This document shows, piece by piece, positions 33,681-46,114 of a stretch of 64,000 bases of DNA. The stretch comes from Girardinichthys multiradiatus (lineage: Eukaryota; Chordata; Actinopteri; Cyprinodontiformes; Goodeidae). Both the position numbers and the translations under genes were made by a program. Below the pieces are notes generated by a model. It was not told the origin of the DNA. It made no database searches and was given only the letters and a program-made list of their open reading frames with translations. The stretch covers positions 48,733,873 to 48,797,872 of the forward strand of contig NC_061815.1 of NCBI RefSeq assembly GCF_021462225.1. Reading direction: 5' to 3'. Positions within the stretch are counted from its first letter, which is position 1. Each line of letters starts with the position of its first letter.

Positions 33681-34240
33681 CAAATCTTTAGATTGCCTGA
33701 ATGTTAATGTACATATCCTCAGCGATAGAAAAAAAAAAAAAAAGAACCTATAAGACATGCTGAAAGCTCTTCATACCAAGATCTTATTTGTTAGCATTAA
33801 GACTTATTTTCCATTCATATTTATATTTTAACACTAAATACATGTTTTGTGTGGTGGCTGTTTTAGCCTCTGCACATGTCTTCTCATGATGGACAAAGCC
33901 AAAGCATGCCTTACACTGAAATCTCAAGGTCACCAAGAAATGCATTCACATGCATATGTCTGCAACTGACCTAAATGCTACAAGATACAAAAGAAAAGCT
34001 CTATTGCATCAATGCAACATGTCATGGAACAGATCAGTCTGTGGTTCTACTGAGGTGTTAATAAAGCCAGGTAGGGGCCTTCACCTTGTCTGCATTGTAA
34101 GTCTGATTTTATGACTTCATATTAAATGACTGCATTTATGTGAAGTTATAAAATCATTTTTAGGGCTTTTTACCACTTTCAGGAAACGTCCTTTTTTTCT
34201 CGGGTGAATTATTCAACCTAGGATGGAATAAAATTTTACT

Positions 34241-35152
34241 CAATTCAATTCAATTCAGTTTTATTTATATTGCGCCAATTCACAGCACATGTTGTCTCAA
34301 GGTTCTTCACAACAGTCAGGTTCATACATTCCAATTAATCGTAACAATTGAACAGGGCAGTCGGAGTTAGCTTTTTATTCAAATTGGATAAAAAGTTTTT
34401 CTATCTAAGGAAACCCAGCAGATTGCATTCAGTCAGTGACTTGCAGCATTCCCTCCTCCTGGATGAGCATGTAGAGACAGTGGACAGTCACTGGCGTTGA
34501 CTTTGCAGCAATCCCTCATACTGAGCATGCATGTAGCGACAGTGGAGAGGAAAAACTCCCTTTTAACAGGAAGAAACCTCCAGCAGAACCAGGCTCAGTA
34601 TGAGCGGCCATCTGCCACGACCGACTGGGGGTTTGAGAGAACAGAGCAGAGACACAAAGAGAACAAAGAAGCACTGATCCAGAAGTACTTTCTATGGGAA
34701 GGAAAAGTAAATGTAAGTGGATGCAGCTCCTTTAGTCGTTTCACCTAGAAAGAAAGAACAGATAAACTCTGATCCAGTTTTCAAGGTTAGAGTCTGAAAG
34801 AGAGCACATAGAGTTAGTCACAGTAAAAGTTCAGTAAATTTCCATGTCTAGGAGAGAGAAAGGGTTAAACACTAAAAGACAGGTCTATGTGGATCATCTG
34901 TAGAAGGTGAGCATTAAGTTGTTGCCAGCAGAAGCTCGGGCAATTCCCCTCTCCAGAAAGGTGTCACAGGCAGACACAGAGCCAGGCCAGGTGTAGCTTC
35001 TAGGAAGAGAAAAGAGAGAACAAGGTTAAAAGCTGAAATAACAGCAAACAATGCAAAATTGGAGAGCAGTGTGAGAATGTAGCAAAGAGGGTGAAAGTGG
35101 TCATTATGTCCTCCAGCAGCCTAAGCCTATAGCAGCATAACTACAGAGATAG
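34241..35152 (-). mobile_element. L2-type LINE 3' end (copy C)
   Basis: A minus-strand 3' UTR fragment with its tail at 34241 (caattcaattcaattcag on the plus strand). It is collinear with copy A to the ctacagagatag position (copy A 5148-5160), where it is truncated. It carries no RT sequence. Confidence 0.88.
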
Positions 35153-35153
35153 T

Positions 35154-35270
35154 TTCAGTTCAGATTATTTAGTTAAACGGTGCTTATTTACAACAATGTC
35201 GTCTCAAGGAACCCCAAAAAGGGTCCCACTGATGGTCATTGTTATATTTTGTTGTTTGAAAGTACCTCTA
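35154..35270 (-). repeat. Second L2-like tail joined to a short repeat unit
   Basis: 35154-35210 is a diverged tail (ttcagattatttag ... aatgtcgtctcaagg) and is followed by cccactgatggtcattgtta, which matches the unit found at 52340-52370 and 61787-61815. It suggests a separate short retroposon that shares the L2 tail. Confidence 0.5.
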
Positions 35271-35399
35271 ATTCTAAAAGGTTCACCTTATACATATAAA
35301 TGGTTTTGCAGCATTTCTTTCACAAAGTTTAAAGGAGAGATTGGAAGAAAAAAAAGAAAGGCAGCACCATTTGGAAAGAGAGAAATAAAATGAGGAGAA

Positions 35400-36630
35400 C
35401 GAAAAAGAGATTTAAAATTTGCTGCCTTCTATAATATAAAAGATACCATATCTCTTCATTAGCATAAAGTTACAATGGTGGATGGTGGCTTCTGCTTGAG
35501 GGATTCACTGCGATCAGCTTAATCTTCAAGTGCTAGCAAATCTGATGACTCCTCCAAAGTTTAATCATACCATGAGGGTATGAGAGGACCTGACGAGCAC
35601 AAAATCACACACTTAGATTTCCACTCCAGCAAACTGGTTTCCTTATTAGCTCATGTATCTGCAATGTCGCCCTCAACCTGGCATCAGAGTTTCAGTGTAG
35701 CGGCTGGCCACAGACACTCCCCTTAATGATTATATGTTCTGTGATATCAAATAATAGAAATGATTATCATGCCTCATCATGCCTTTGCTGATAAGCTTGT
35801 AATAAAGCTCTTTTGTGGAATATACTGGATATTAAGAAGAATGAAGAACTGGATTTCCATTTTACCTTGGATGACCTAAATCTTCATCTAAACATGAAAC
35901 TGTGCCTTCTCAGTCTGAACCTTTAACAGATCTGATATCTAGCATCAATCTTTTCAATATGTTTTTATGTTCAAAATAAATATTCCATTGAGTACCACAG
36001 GGTTTCTTGTTCCTTTTTTAAAGCAATTATCATTTAAAAGGCAAACTCTACAAATAGTCCAATATGTTAAAAACTTGATGAATAGAATTTAAACAAAATT
36101 ATGAGAACAAATAGATTTTCGATGAAAGTGAGCTAATAGTTCAAATAATTTCTTTTGCAATCTGCCTTGCTTATCATCATTGCCAGAATAATTTAATAAC
36201 AGCTGTTTATATGTCAGGTAAACACAGTCCAGATCTAATATTTATCAAAAGCAATTAGCTGTGCGGATTAGCAAAGAGGAAATGACAAATATAGCTAAGG
36301 TAATATGAATTCTGCTGTTAATCTAACTGCGTTTTTAAAAAAGTAGGTGTCTCATTTTTAATTAAACATCAAGTTCACGAGTAACCAATTTGTTACAAAT
36401 GAGTTTTTAATTTCTATAAAATGTGGGTGCCTAGAGATATCAGGTAAAGGTTGTAGTATCTGAAGCCTTAAAATGAATCTTTAATTGACATGCATGTAAA
36501 TATTAATGGTGCACAATTGTGCTGTTGAATTGCATCAAATAATGGTGTCTAAAGCTTGTGTCCAAACCTCACTATGGTTTGTGAAAGTCTTGAGATGATC
36601 ACCAAAACAATTTTTTCGAAAATGTTTTTC
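35400..36630. other. No gene recognised
   Basis: AT-rich anonymous sequence without recognisable repeats. Confidence 0.4.
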
Positions 36631-36689
36631 ATTTGCATACCTTAACAATAATTGTTCCAATAGATAAAATAGATTATCATGAATCACTG

Positions 36690-36960
36690 ATGTCCCAACA
36701 GGATCTTGAAAAACTCTTCCATGTGTTTATCTTTAGTGGAATTGATCACTGCAACAGTGTCTTCTCAGGTCTGCCTAAAAAGTCAATCAGACAGCTGCAG
36801 CTGATCCAGAATGCTAGAAAGTAGAGCACTTCACCCCCCGTTCTAAAGTCTCTACAGTGGCTCCCTGTATCTCTGAGAAAATACTTTAAAATGAATCTGC
36901 TAGTTTATAAATGACTGAATGGCTTAGCACTAAAATGCATTTAAGATTTGTTCTTGTTGT
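36690..36960 (+). pseudogene. Fragment of an L2-type RT C-terminal domain, second subfamily
   Basis: The plus strand reads DLEKLFHVFIFSGIDHCNSV, then GLPKKSIRQLQLIQNA. After frame breaks it continues with tctctacagtggctccctgt (LQWLP). These match the domain after the RT palm in L2/CR1-group LINEs but differ from copies A, D and E, so this is a different subfamily. No tail is attached. Confidence 0.75.
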
Positions 36961-37107
36961 ATCTAGGCCCGCTGACAGCTTTGCCATGGCCCAGGGCAAC
37001 ATAGTTTTTCAGATCCATCACAAAAACAAATCTGTAAAATTAGCACCAAATTGAAAAATATGTCCAACATTCATCAACATCTTGATTTGCCGACTGTTGT
37101 TGTCTAA

Positions 37108-37175
37108 ATCAGAATCAGCTTTAATTGTCAAGTTTGTGCATGCAAACAAGGAATTTGTCTTTGGTTCCACTTAAA
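37108..37175 (-). repeat. CR1/Rex-type LINE 3' tail fragment
   Basis: aatcagaatcagctttaatt, then caagtttgtgcatgcaaaca and aaggaatttgtctttggttc, is the reverse complement of a common fish LINE end with (gattct)-like repeats, related in style to the 2725 end. Confidence 0.65.
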
Positions 37176-37206
37176 TCTGCATTTTACACAACTTTATAAT
37201 TAACAT

Positions 37207-39000
37207 TGTTGTGATTATGAATCTGAGAATATTATTTAATATTTTATCAAATAATATTTCGATCTGTTAAGGGTTATCCTGTGAATACCAGCCCAGTAAG
37301 GCGATGGTATTAGGACAAAATAGAAAGGTGTGAGACGAGCTCTGACATTATTGAACAGCATAAACTCTGCACATATATGGAATAAATTCACACAATTTCT
37401 TAAAATACAAGAATTTATTAACAAAAATAAGTCAACTCAAAGTCAAACATATTTCAATCAACAAACTCTTTACTTTGCTAAAACAATCCAACTAAACTAC
37501 CAAGCACAATTAAAGAATAATGAAGACTAATGGACTATGTACAATATAAACAAGTTGATTAAAGATGATTGATAATTATGACCAAAAGAGTGATGCAACA
37601 TTACCATGCAATGTTTATGTTTAAGAACCAAGGATTATCTTGTAGAATCTGGAAGTGAAGTTAAGTTAGTCTTGGAACCAACTTAGGCAATAATCAGCAA
37701 ACGTTTAGACAACCATTCACAATGTAAGATCAGATAAAATATTATTTTAATAAAATAATGTTTTAAAGAATGATCTGCTGAATAAAACCAACCTTCTGGA
37801 TGACTAATTCTCAACAGTGTCCAATTAGCTGCCTTCATTTATTCAAATAATATTTGAAGAAATATTATTAAGAGAATATTTTGGAAACGAGCCAAATCTT
37901 TCTGGAGAAATGGGGCTTAATGGTGTTTACTTCGTTATCAAATCTAGTAAATGATGTTCAGGGACTATTATTCACTAGCTTGAAAACTAACAACCTTTCT
38001 GTTAAATACTCTTTAGTAGCAAGCACGTGTTCTTACTGGTTAGCAGTTGAGCTAACAAAAGAAGCTAATAGCTTAGCACCAGAAACAAACACATACCTTT
38101 AAAATACCAGGGTTAATATAAGGGTAAAAATGCATAAGCGCGGACGGCGCGTTATGATCAATGTTCTGTTTAAAAGTCACCCTTTAAATAAAGTTTGTTT
38201 TAACTTTAAAAACATACAAAGAACACAAACCGGCACGTGTGCTGCAGATAGCCTGCTAGCACTAAGGTAGCCGCGTTTCACAAAACCAAACTTCATGGAA
38301 TGAAAACGTTCAGATCATTTCATCCTAACTGTTAATCTGTCTGTGCCCAAAACACCTAACCTCATGAACCGTGGTGAAGAAACGTTGTCCAAGGGCGAAG
38401 TTTGAATAAATGTCCACAGTCAACAAGCGGTTAGCTTTCAGCTAACCTGACCTCCGGAGCTGTGGCTTGAAAGACAGCTCATTCTGTCCGTCAACCAGTG
38501 GTGCGTTACCGTAAACATGGTGGTGCAGGCCGTTGACCTTCCTTCAGACTCGGCTTGTAGAAACAGCTTCTCTACTGGGGATTTCTCTGCAACACAGTTT
38601 TGCTTCTGTGGGGGCTTCGGAGAGAAAAGGTAAGCAACTCTTACACCTTAATTTCCTCGTTCATGAATGAAATCACCGGGTACACAAACAGTGCTCCACT
38701 CATACTTATCTTGTGCATATGATCGATGATCGTATGACACTCTTGGATCCAGTTTGAAGAGTTTATGTCTGTTTGCCAGCAAAGAGACATCAGCGCGCTT
38801 TGTTCCCCTCCTATCCCGATGGTCACCGGTGTGGAAGAGAAAGACTTGTGGGAAGGTGGGGCGTTTTATGCGGGCAGTGGCATCATGGGAAGTCCTCTGT
38901 TACCCTGTTTCCTGGCTGTGCCGGAAGAAGGTTAATGCATTTTATTTTGAAAACTTCCAGAAGAGTTTAATGTTGAAATCCATGGCTGTGGGTCCCAACA
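37207..39000 (-). mobile_element. Long solo LTR (1794 bp), copy 2
   Basis: The inverted counterpart of 22730-24480: on the plus strand it begins tgttgtgattatgaatctga and ends ggctgtgggtcccaaca. Flanks are acat on both sides (37203-37206 and 39001-39004), a 4-bp target duplication. On the minus strand its promoter region (ccgcataaaacgcccc, near 38868) corresponds to the TATA box of copy 1. The two copies differ by scattered substitutions and indels, so they are independent, older insertions. Confidence 0.85.
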
Positions 39001-39261
39001 ACATAAAAATATAAAATAGAGATAAAAAAAAAAATAGAAAAAGAAATATCTTAAAATGACTGGTAAAAGTTTCTACTGGGGCTGAAGGTCAATTAGGATG
39101 TTCCACCATGGAACAGTGGAAGGGAAAATAAGACATAAAAGCATCGAGTGCATTCCTTAATTTTAGTGTGTAGTCCAATCTTTCGTTACTTTTCTTTACT
39201 TTCCTTCATTGTGCCACTGCGATGTATTTATTATATATATTTTTGTCACTGCAATGTACCT

Positions 39262-39325
39262 TTTTATCATGTAAAGCACTTTGCTGAAATGTGCCATACA
39301 AATAAACTTGCCTTGCCCTGCAACT
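39262..39325 (+). repeat. LINE/SINE-type 3' tail fragment
   Basis: gtaaagcactttgctgaaat, then ccatacaaataaacttgcct: the pattern matches fish retroposon tails with an acttgcc repeat end. No body is recognisable upstream. Confidence 0.5.
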
Positions 39326-40746
39326 GTTTTCACTGCAATGCTTTCAAACACACTCAGGTTCATGCACTTTATAAAATACATCATAAAACACAATTTAATT
39401 CCAGTACAGTGGTACGAATGACATTTACAGAAAGAATTAGAAAGTAATCATTACAATTATAATAAAATTAATAAAAATTAAATAAATCTGGTATTTCTTT
39501 ATCATCCAATTTCAACATGAAACCGTTTAAGCAAACTGAAAAAGACTGGGAGATAGGTATTTCCAACTATCCCGACAAATAAAAACCTGACAGAATTTGC
39601 TCATTACTAAATCTGGAGCAGAAGATCTGACTTTTAAAAATAGATTGATTAGTATTTTACCAGCATTTTTGACATTTTGGTGGAGGTCAATTATTGAGGC
39701 ACCTGTCATCAAACATCTACCTTTATCTTTTACAGTTTGATTTTCAAGCTCGTTGCGAATGCTGAGAAATTGTTGTTTCAAAAATGAATACTGGTGAACC
39801 TCAAGGTTGAGTGATCCTCATGCTTAGTTTCCAAATGAGCTGGCATCTACATGTCCTGGTGCAGGTTTTTAGATGTTTCCTGATGACACTGTTGTAAATG
39901 TAGCTGGTATGAATGTGCATCTGTCTCAAAACAAATGTCCCAACATTTGGAAACTGTTACAGCTGGGTTTAAAAACTCACATCTCACATTGAATGTTGGT
40001 TTGGTTCTCCAGAAGGGCCCATTCTATGATTGGCTGTTATGGCTTAAATCTAAACAATACTTGGTAAACACGTTTGCTAAGTTGCCTATCAGTAAAATAT
40101 CTCAGTGTAATGTTGGTTTCTTATGTAAAGTTTGACAAACAGAGTTGCATAGGCAAACTATGATACTTTTAGACATTCTACAAATTAATGCTCGAAATAC
40201 TTTCATGCATTAATCATTTATTTTCCTATGAAAAGTTCTGTGTATCTTGTTGATCACCAGCAGCAGTTACAACAACAAAGCCAAAGAGGATGAGATATAA
40301 TCAGGCGATTTTTCATTTTGGACAAAAATCATCATATCATAATACAATATGATATTCCTTTATTGTTAGAATGAGTCTGAAATTTTCCCTGCATCACAGC
40401 ACTATTGTTTACAGACATATGTAAACATACACAGACAGAAAGATAAGGTGAGCAGATGATGGCATTCCATGCTGGTTAATGTTCCATGTTTAGTTTCAGA
40501 ATTGACTGATATACGAAAGCATTTCTTAATTTAACCTTAATAAACTGTGTAACTCTGTGTCTTGGGCCTGATGGAAACAGTTTGTAGTCATGGTTCAGAG
40601 CGCAGGTTAGAGGTGATGTAAGGAAGATTCATAAAGTTTTTCCAGGTTTTCATTTCATAAAGCAGTTAGGATTTTTCAGCAATCACATAGAGATTACATC
40701 AATGTGATGTTATTAAGAAACTGAAAATTAATACATTTGATACACA
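39326..40746. other. No gene recognised
   Basis: Anonymous AT-rich DNA. Confidence 0.4.
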
Positions 40747-40748
40747 TA

Positions 40749-42026
40749 CAGGGGTTGGACAATGAAACTGAAACACCTGGTTTTAGACCACAATAATTTA
40801 TTAGTATGGTGTAGGGCCTCTTTTTGCGGCCAATACAGCGTCAATTCGTCTTGGGAATGACATATACAAGTCCTGCACAGTGGTCAGAGGGATTTTAAGC
40901 CATTCTTCTTGCAGGATAGTGGCCAGGTCACTACCTGATACTGGTGGAGGAAAACGTTTCCTGACTCGCTCCTCCAAAACACCCCAAAGTGGTTCAATAA
41001 TATTTAGATCTGGTGACTGTGCAGGCCATGGGAGATGTTCAACTTCACTTTCATGTTCATCAAACCAATCTTTCACCAGTCTTGCTGTGTGAATTGGTGC
41101 ACTGTCATCCTGATACACGGCACCGCCTTCAGGATACAATGTTTGAACCATTGGATGCACATGGTCCTCAAGAATGATTCGGTAGTCCTTTGCAGTGACG
41201 CGCCCATCAGTATTGGGCCAAGGTAATGCCATGATTCTGATTCTGATGATATGGCAGCCCAAACCATCAATGATCTACCCCCATGCTTCACTCTGGGCAT
41301 GCAACAGTCTGGGTGGTACGCTTCTTTGGGGCTTCTCCACACTGTAACTCTCCCGGATGTGGGGAAAACAGTAAAGGTGGACTCATCAGAGAACAATACA
41401 TGTTTCACATTGTCCACAGCCCAAGATTTGCGCTCCTTGCACCATTGAAACCGACGTTTGGCATTGGCATGAGTGACCAAAGGTTTGGCTATAGCAGCCC
41501 GGCCGTGTATATTGACCCTGTGGAGCTCCCGACGGACAGTTCTGGTGGAAACAGGAGAGTTGAGGTGCACATTTAATTCTGCCGTGATTTGGGCAGCCAT
41601 GGCTTTATGTTTTTTGGATATAATCCGGGTTAGCACACGAACATCCCTTTCAGACAGCTTCCTCTTGCATCCACAGTTAATCCTGTTGGATGTGGTTCGT
41701 CCTTCTTGGTGGTATGCTGACATTACCCCGGATACCGTGGCTCTTGATACATCACAAAGACTTGCTGTCTTGGTCACAGATGTGCCAGCAAGACGTGCAC
41801 CAACAATTTGTCCTCTTTTGAACTCTGGTATGTCACCCATAATGTTGTGTGCATTTCAATATTTTGAGCAAAACTGTGCTCTTACCCTGCTAATTGAACC
41901 TTCACACTCTGCTCTTACTGGTGAAATGTGCAATCAATGAAGACTGGCTACCAGGCTGGTCCAATTTAGCCATGAAACCTCCCACACTAAAATGACAGGT
42001 GTTTCAGTTTCATTGTCCAACCCCTG
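40749..42026 (-). mobile_element. Tc1-like DD37E transposon, copy 1 (1278 bp)
   Basis: Both ends are complete: caggggttggacaatgaaac at the left and its reverse complement at the right, with a perfect inverted repeat of about 31 bp, flanked by TA (40747-40748, 42027-42028). The single gene is on the minus strand. A second, shorter copy in plus orientation lies at 62779. The catalytic spacing (37 residues between the second Asp and the Glu) resembles the TRT group of Tc1-like elements described from vertebrates; that name is an inference. Confidence 0.92.
40801..41840 (-). pseudogene. DD37E Tc1-like transposase with one frameshift
   Basis: The protein starts MGDIPEFKRGQIVGARLAGT and carries two helix-turn-helix units (SVTKTASLCDVSRATVS; RELHRVNIHGRAA). 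The DDE domain follows: VLFSDESTFTVFPT (first Asp), HGGRSLMVWAAISS, YQDDSAPIHTARL (second Asp) and SPDLNIIEPLWG (Glu). The C-terminus reads FPRRIDAVLAAKRGPTPY and ends at 40801. All three catalytic residues are present. A deletion of about 7 nt near 41213, judged against the copy at 62779, shifts the frame. About 345 residues would be the family length. Confidence 0.9.
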
Positions 42027-42028
42027 TA

Positions 42029-42560
42029 TATATACATATATGTATATCGAGCATGAAATCTCAAAGTGATTTTATGGTCAAGATCCTTGGATGCTTGATG
42101 ACAAATTCCCTCCCTGTTGAACTAAACTGAACTCACTGCGATCAATCTAAATTAAAGTGAAGATGTTTCTTGAGACTGATTGTGTTGTCATGAATAATCA
42201 CCAGCATTCTTCATTTATTTTAATTTTGGGTTTTCAAAATATATATTTAGTTATTATTGTCAGGATTGTATTGTCCTCGAGTTATGTACATTGTCAAAAT
42301 AAGGTGAGATCTTTCCATGTAATCCATGCAACATTTACTAACTGCTCACAGTTAACTCCATAAAAGTTCCAATAAATATCCTTATGTCCTTATGTGTAAT
42401 CCATGCAATAATTAGTAAAACACACAGTTGAAGCAGTGAGGAGTGAAATAAGCATGTTCTCATATTCTGGAGCTGAGAGACTGGAGAGGCCTGTGTGGAG
42501 CCACATATTATCTGCCACATGCTATCTTTTGCAAAAATATAAACAAGTATATTCAAAGAA
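42029..42560. other. No gene recognised
   Basis: AT-rich, starting with a short TATA/CATA repeat next to the transposon end. Confidence 0.4.
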
Positions 42561-42564
42561 ATGA

Positions 42565-44110
42565 TGTATGAAGATTTTATATTCTTTCACATGTATTGAA
42601 TAAGATTAGTAGTCTGTGATTAACAAGTTAAAAGATGTATGATTGAAATGTGGTTAAGAACTGAGAAGTAGAGGAAAAACATTAAGGTTTGGCATTTTCA
42701 ATCAGCTATATATGAAAGAAATATAACATTAATCATTTGTAAAGCATGAATAAAAAGAATGAAGTGATGGTTTTGCAATGGTGTTTTAAAGTGAATGCTA
42801 AAAGATGAAGAATGAAATGTGTAATACTGTGTAAAGTTTAAAACTGAGCAGATTAGGGAAAGAACTGTAGGATGACTAGGAGTGACGAGAGCCAGCTGCA
42901 TGCTGACAGCGACGGGAGGATGCGACTACAGACCAGCTTAGCTATTATTGGCATCTCCAAGGCTGAGAAACAAAATCAGTAGGTCACAATGACCATGACT
43001 AAAGTATTGAGCAATAACCAAGAAGCTGAGTTGAATAGGTTGTGCAATAACTAAGAAGCCTAATAAAGGCCTGACCGGTGAAGGCATCAAGCGCTATAAA
43101 AACAATGATGAGAGCAGAAACGGGGTTATTTCCTCGCAGAAGACCAGCGAACAAGTTCGGATGGAGAAAAGAAGCTTAGATGGAAAAGGAACAGAGACAC
43201 AGCCCCACTGATCGACTGCATTAAAGAAGAGGATCAACCCGTGAGCCCAGAAAGGACTGTGCCTCAAAATTAAGAATCTGATTTCATCTAAAGCCTTTTT
43301 ATCCAGACAACAGAAGTGAACTTGATCGGTGAACAGCTGATTGCTCTAAGTTTCAGGCTTCTGGAAGTCCTGAATCAACTTCATTTATGTCTCCGGGTTT
43401 CCTTCAACTCTTCAGCCTCTGGAAACTACTGTCTTCAGAGACAAATAACAACAAATATCCTGTTTAACCATCAAAGTCTGGAGCATCAGTGCCTGCCACT
43501 TAAAGGAAGAAAACTGAAGATTAAGTCATATTCCCTTCAAGAAACCACTTGTTGTTACCAGAATAATCATCTCCATCAGGTGCATGGATGAGCCTCCGTC
43601 TTCAAAGCCTCTCCAAACTCACTAGTTTCAGCATCAGGGAAAGACAGGTTGAGTTGATTGATTCATTTCTATTAATGAAATTATTTTGTGTTGCCGAATT
43701 TAAGCTGTTACTGACCCCTGCAAAAGCGTTACCAATTAAAGAAAGCATATAAAATTCTAGTTAAATCGTAGACATTCAATTATTTGAGTCACCGTATTGT
43801 TGGTTTTTCATTGGTGGTAAAAAGTCTTGTTGCCTGGTTCTAAGATATTTTAGGAGGTTTTTATAGGTTGCCTTAGCCAAGTTTGTTAAAACAGCGCCCT
43901 TGGGGCTCGTGCCGAGCTACTAAAATTAACCTAGCCCATATACCAAGAGCCAGTTGTAAATTAGGGAATGAGCAGCCGTGAACAAAAGTGACTGTTGAAA
44001 ATGTGGATGACTGCGAGAGGCTACTCAGTCACCCGGACCTCCAGTTGAAGAAGGGCGAGACTTTTGGATGAAGGCTGTCAGAGGCTAGGCGAGTCATTTC
44101 CCGACACCAG
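42565..44110 (+). other. LTR-like region with TATA box, ends not defined
   Basis: A TATAAAAA at 43095 sits in gcgctataaaaacaatg. It is preceded by purine-rich U3-like sequence with two related gcaataacyaagaagc motifs (43010-43060) and followed by about 1 kb without open frames. The general layout (TATA, long downstream part) recalls the long LTR family, but there is no sequence match to it. No paired termini or target duplication were found. Confidence 0.3.
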
Positions 44111-44144
44111 CTTAAACAGAACTTTCAGTAAACCTGCTTAAATG

Positions 44145-44400
44145 GTAAATGGACTGAACTTATATAGCGCTTTTCCAGTCATACAGACCGCTCAAAGCGC
44201 TTTACACTAGCGCCACATTCACCCAATCGCACTCACTAACGCTCACACATTCACACACCGATACGCAGATCGGTAGGCAACTTGAGGTTAAGTGCCTTGC
44301 CCAGGGGCACATCGACATATGGCAGGAGGAAAGTTGGAATCAAAGCCACAACCTTCTGATTGCAAGATGACTACTCTTCCTACTGAGCCACAGTCGCCTT
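44145..44400 (-). mobile_element. tRNA-derived SINE
   Basis: On the minus strand the head reads ggcgactgtggctcagtagg with an A-box-like tggctcagtagg, then ggttgtggctttgattcc, a B-box-like segment, about 45 nt apart as in a tRNA promoter. The body contains gtgcccctgggcaaggcact and the end gcgctatataagttcagtcc followed by atttaccattt. This is a familiar teleost SINE design, transcribed by RNA polymerase III and mobilised by a LINE. A degraded copy is at 60165. Confidence 0.82.
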
Positions 44401-44409
44401 AGTAAAATC

Positions 44410-46110
44410 TTTCAGGTTTAGGGAAGTCCGGACCTGTTAGATGGAGAGCTGGATTGAGCAATCCCTTTAGACATGGGGAAGTAGGAGGGATGGGTTAGCT
44501 CATCGGACAATGAAAACATATTTTACTCCTTTTACAGAACCAACTGTCCGACTGCGGACTGACATGGCAAAATGCTATAAATGCTTAAGCATATGGTATT
44601 TGTTATTACTTTACATGCCACTATTCAAATAGCTAATAAACTAAACTATTTTCACGACCTTCTATAAATTGCACACCATGTGAATTACTTTTTTTGTGCT
44701 TTGCAATTCAACTGAAAAAGACCCCAGGTCACTTTGAAATTATCTACAGACAACTCTACATGAATCCCTTTTTCCTTCTTGCTGGCCCTGGGGTCCATAG
44801 TTTGCATTCAAGGTCTAGTAAGACATGTTTGATCTTTACAATACATATGCCACTAAAAGTTAAGCCTGAAGATTTTAATTCACTCTAAAATTCATCCTCT
44901 CGCCCCTAGAACAATACCATAAGCTCCAACATTTTGTGCACTTCAAAGACCTTAACGCTGAGGGTTCTTCTCTTGCTTAAAACAAAGAAGCCCCTGCTTT
45001 CTTTCAGGTTTTGGATGCCAACATCAACAGAAAACCTCTAAAGAATTACAATAGAACCTCTACAGAAAAATCCCTCTTTTAAAGATTTTTTCTTTACCTT
45101 TTTCGCAAATTCCTTTGGAAAGTTAATGAAAGAAACGACTGCACGGCTTGTGCCAAGACAAAGCTTGTAAAAAGTGAAAAGAATAGGCGAATGTGCCCCT
45201 CTTATCATCTGCTACCACTGCACAGATTAGTGCTGAGCAGAATAGAAAAAGGTTGTGAAGAAGGAAAAAAAAAGAATAAACGCTGCTCTCTTGTATTTGA
45301 ACAGACAGTTGCATTAGCTTTCTAATAAGAAGAGACAGAGCAATACTGAGCCTTGAAAAGTGAGAAAAAAAGAATTGCTGGGTCTTCCACCACCCAATTT
45401 TCACCCACCCATAGACCATGCTCTCCACCCACATGTTGTCCTCCACCTTTTCTACTTCAATTAGATAGTTGTGAGTAGCAGGGGAAGCATGGCATAGGTT
45501 TAACTCCTACAGTATTAATTATACACCCATCCCTTGACCTCAGTCATAGCGATAATCTGCTTCCCACAACCCTTCTTTCAGAATGGAGTGCTCGTATCAT
45601 TGCTAAAGCTGAACCTTTCAGCATCAGCTGCACCCCGCTGCCATATGATCCCCTTTGTCCTGTAGGCCTGTTTGATTTATGAGGCTTCCAGCTAGTATTG
45701 GTTGTAATATACCGAATGTGTCTGACAGGGCAAAGAAAACTCCTCCTCAATTTTCAGTCAGAAGAGTGACTGCATTATGATGATGAGTCTGTAGTTCTGC
45801 GGTGGTGTGTTCATTTGACACTTAGCTCCACAGTGCAGCCCACTAATAGTGGATTTACACTGACTGCTGTCACTGAAAGTCCTATTAACTCAGCATGTAA
45901 CATTCATCACACTCATGAAGATCCCTGCTATGCCATGTTGTTTGTGGAATAAAGGAATTATTATTATATGTATCTTGTTCTTCCAAATACACAGTCAGTA
46001 GCCACTTATCATTTAAAGTTATGAACAATCAGGAAATGCCTTTGGAATTGCTGTCAGCCAATACAGTAACTGCTGTTGGACTATGTTGCTCAATATCAAC
46101 TGAGAAACTG
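44410..46110. other. No gene recognised
   Basis: Anonymous AT-rich sequence. Confidence 0.4.
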
Positions 46111-46114
46111 TAAA

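Noticed and set aside
41473..41940. 155-codon frame on the plus strand
   Set aside because: It is the antisense of the transposase gene at 40801-41840, and the same frame appears opposite the second copy at 62865-63332.
44336..44400. tRNA-like sequence that could be a tRNA gene
   Set aside because: Only the A and B box regions fit and the sequence continues into a SINE body and tail; it cannot fold as a complete tRNA.
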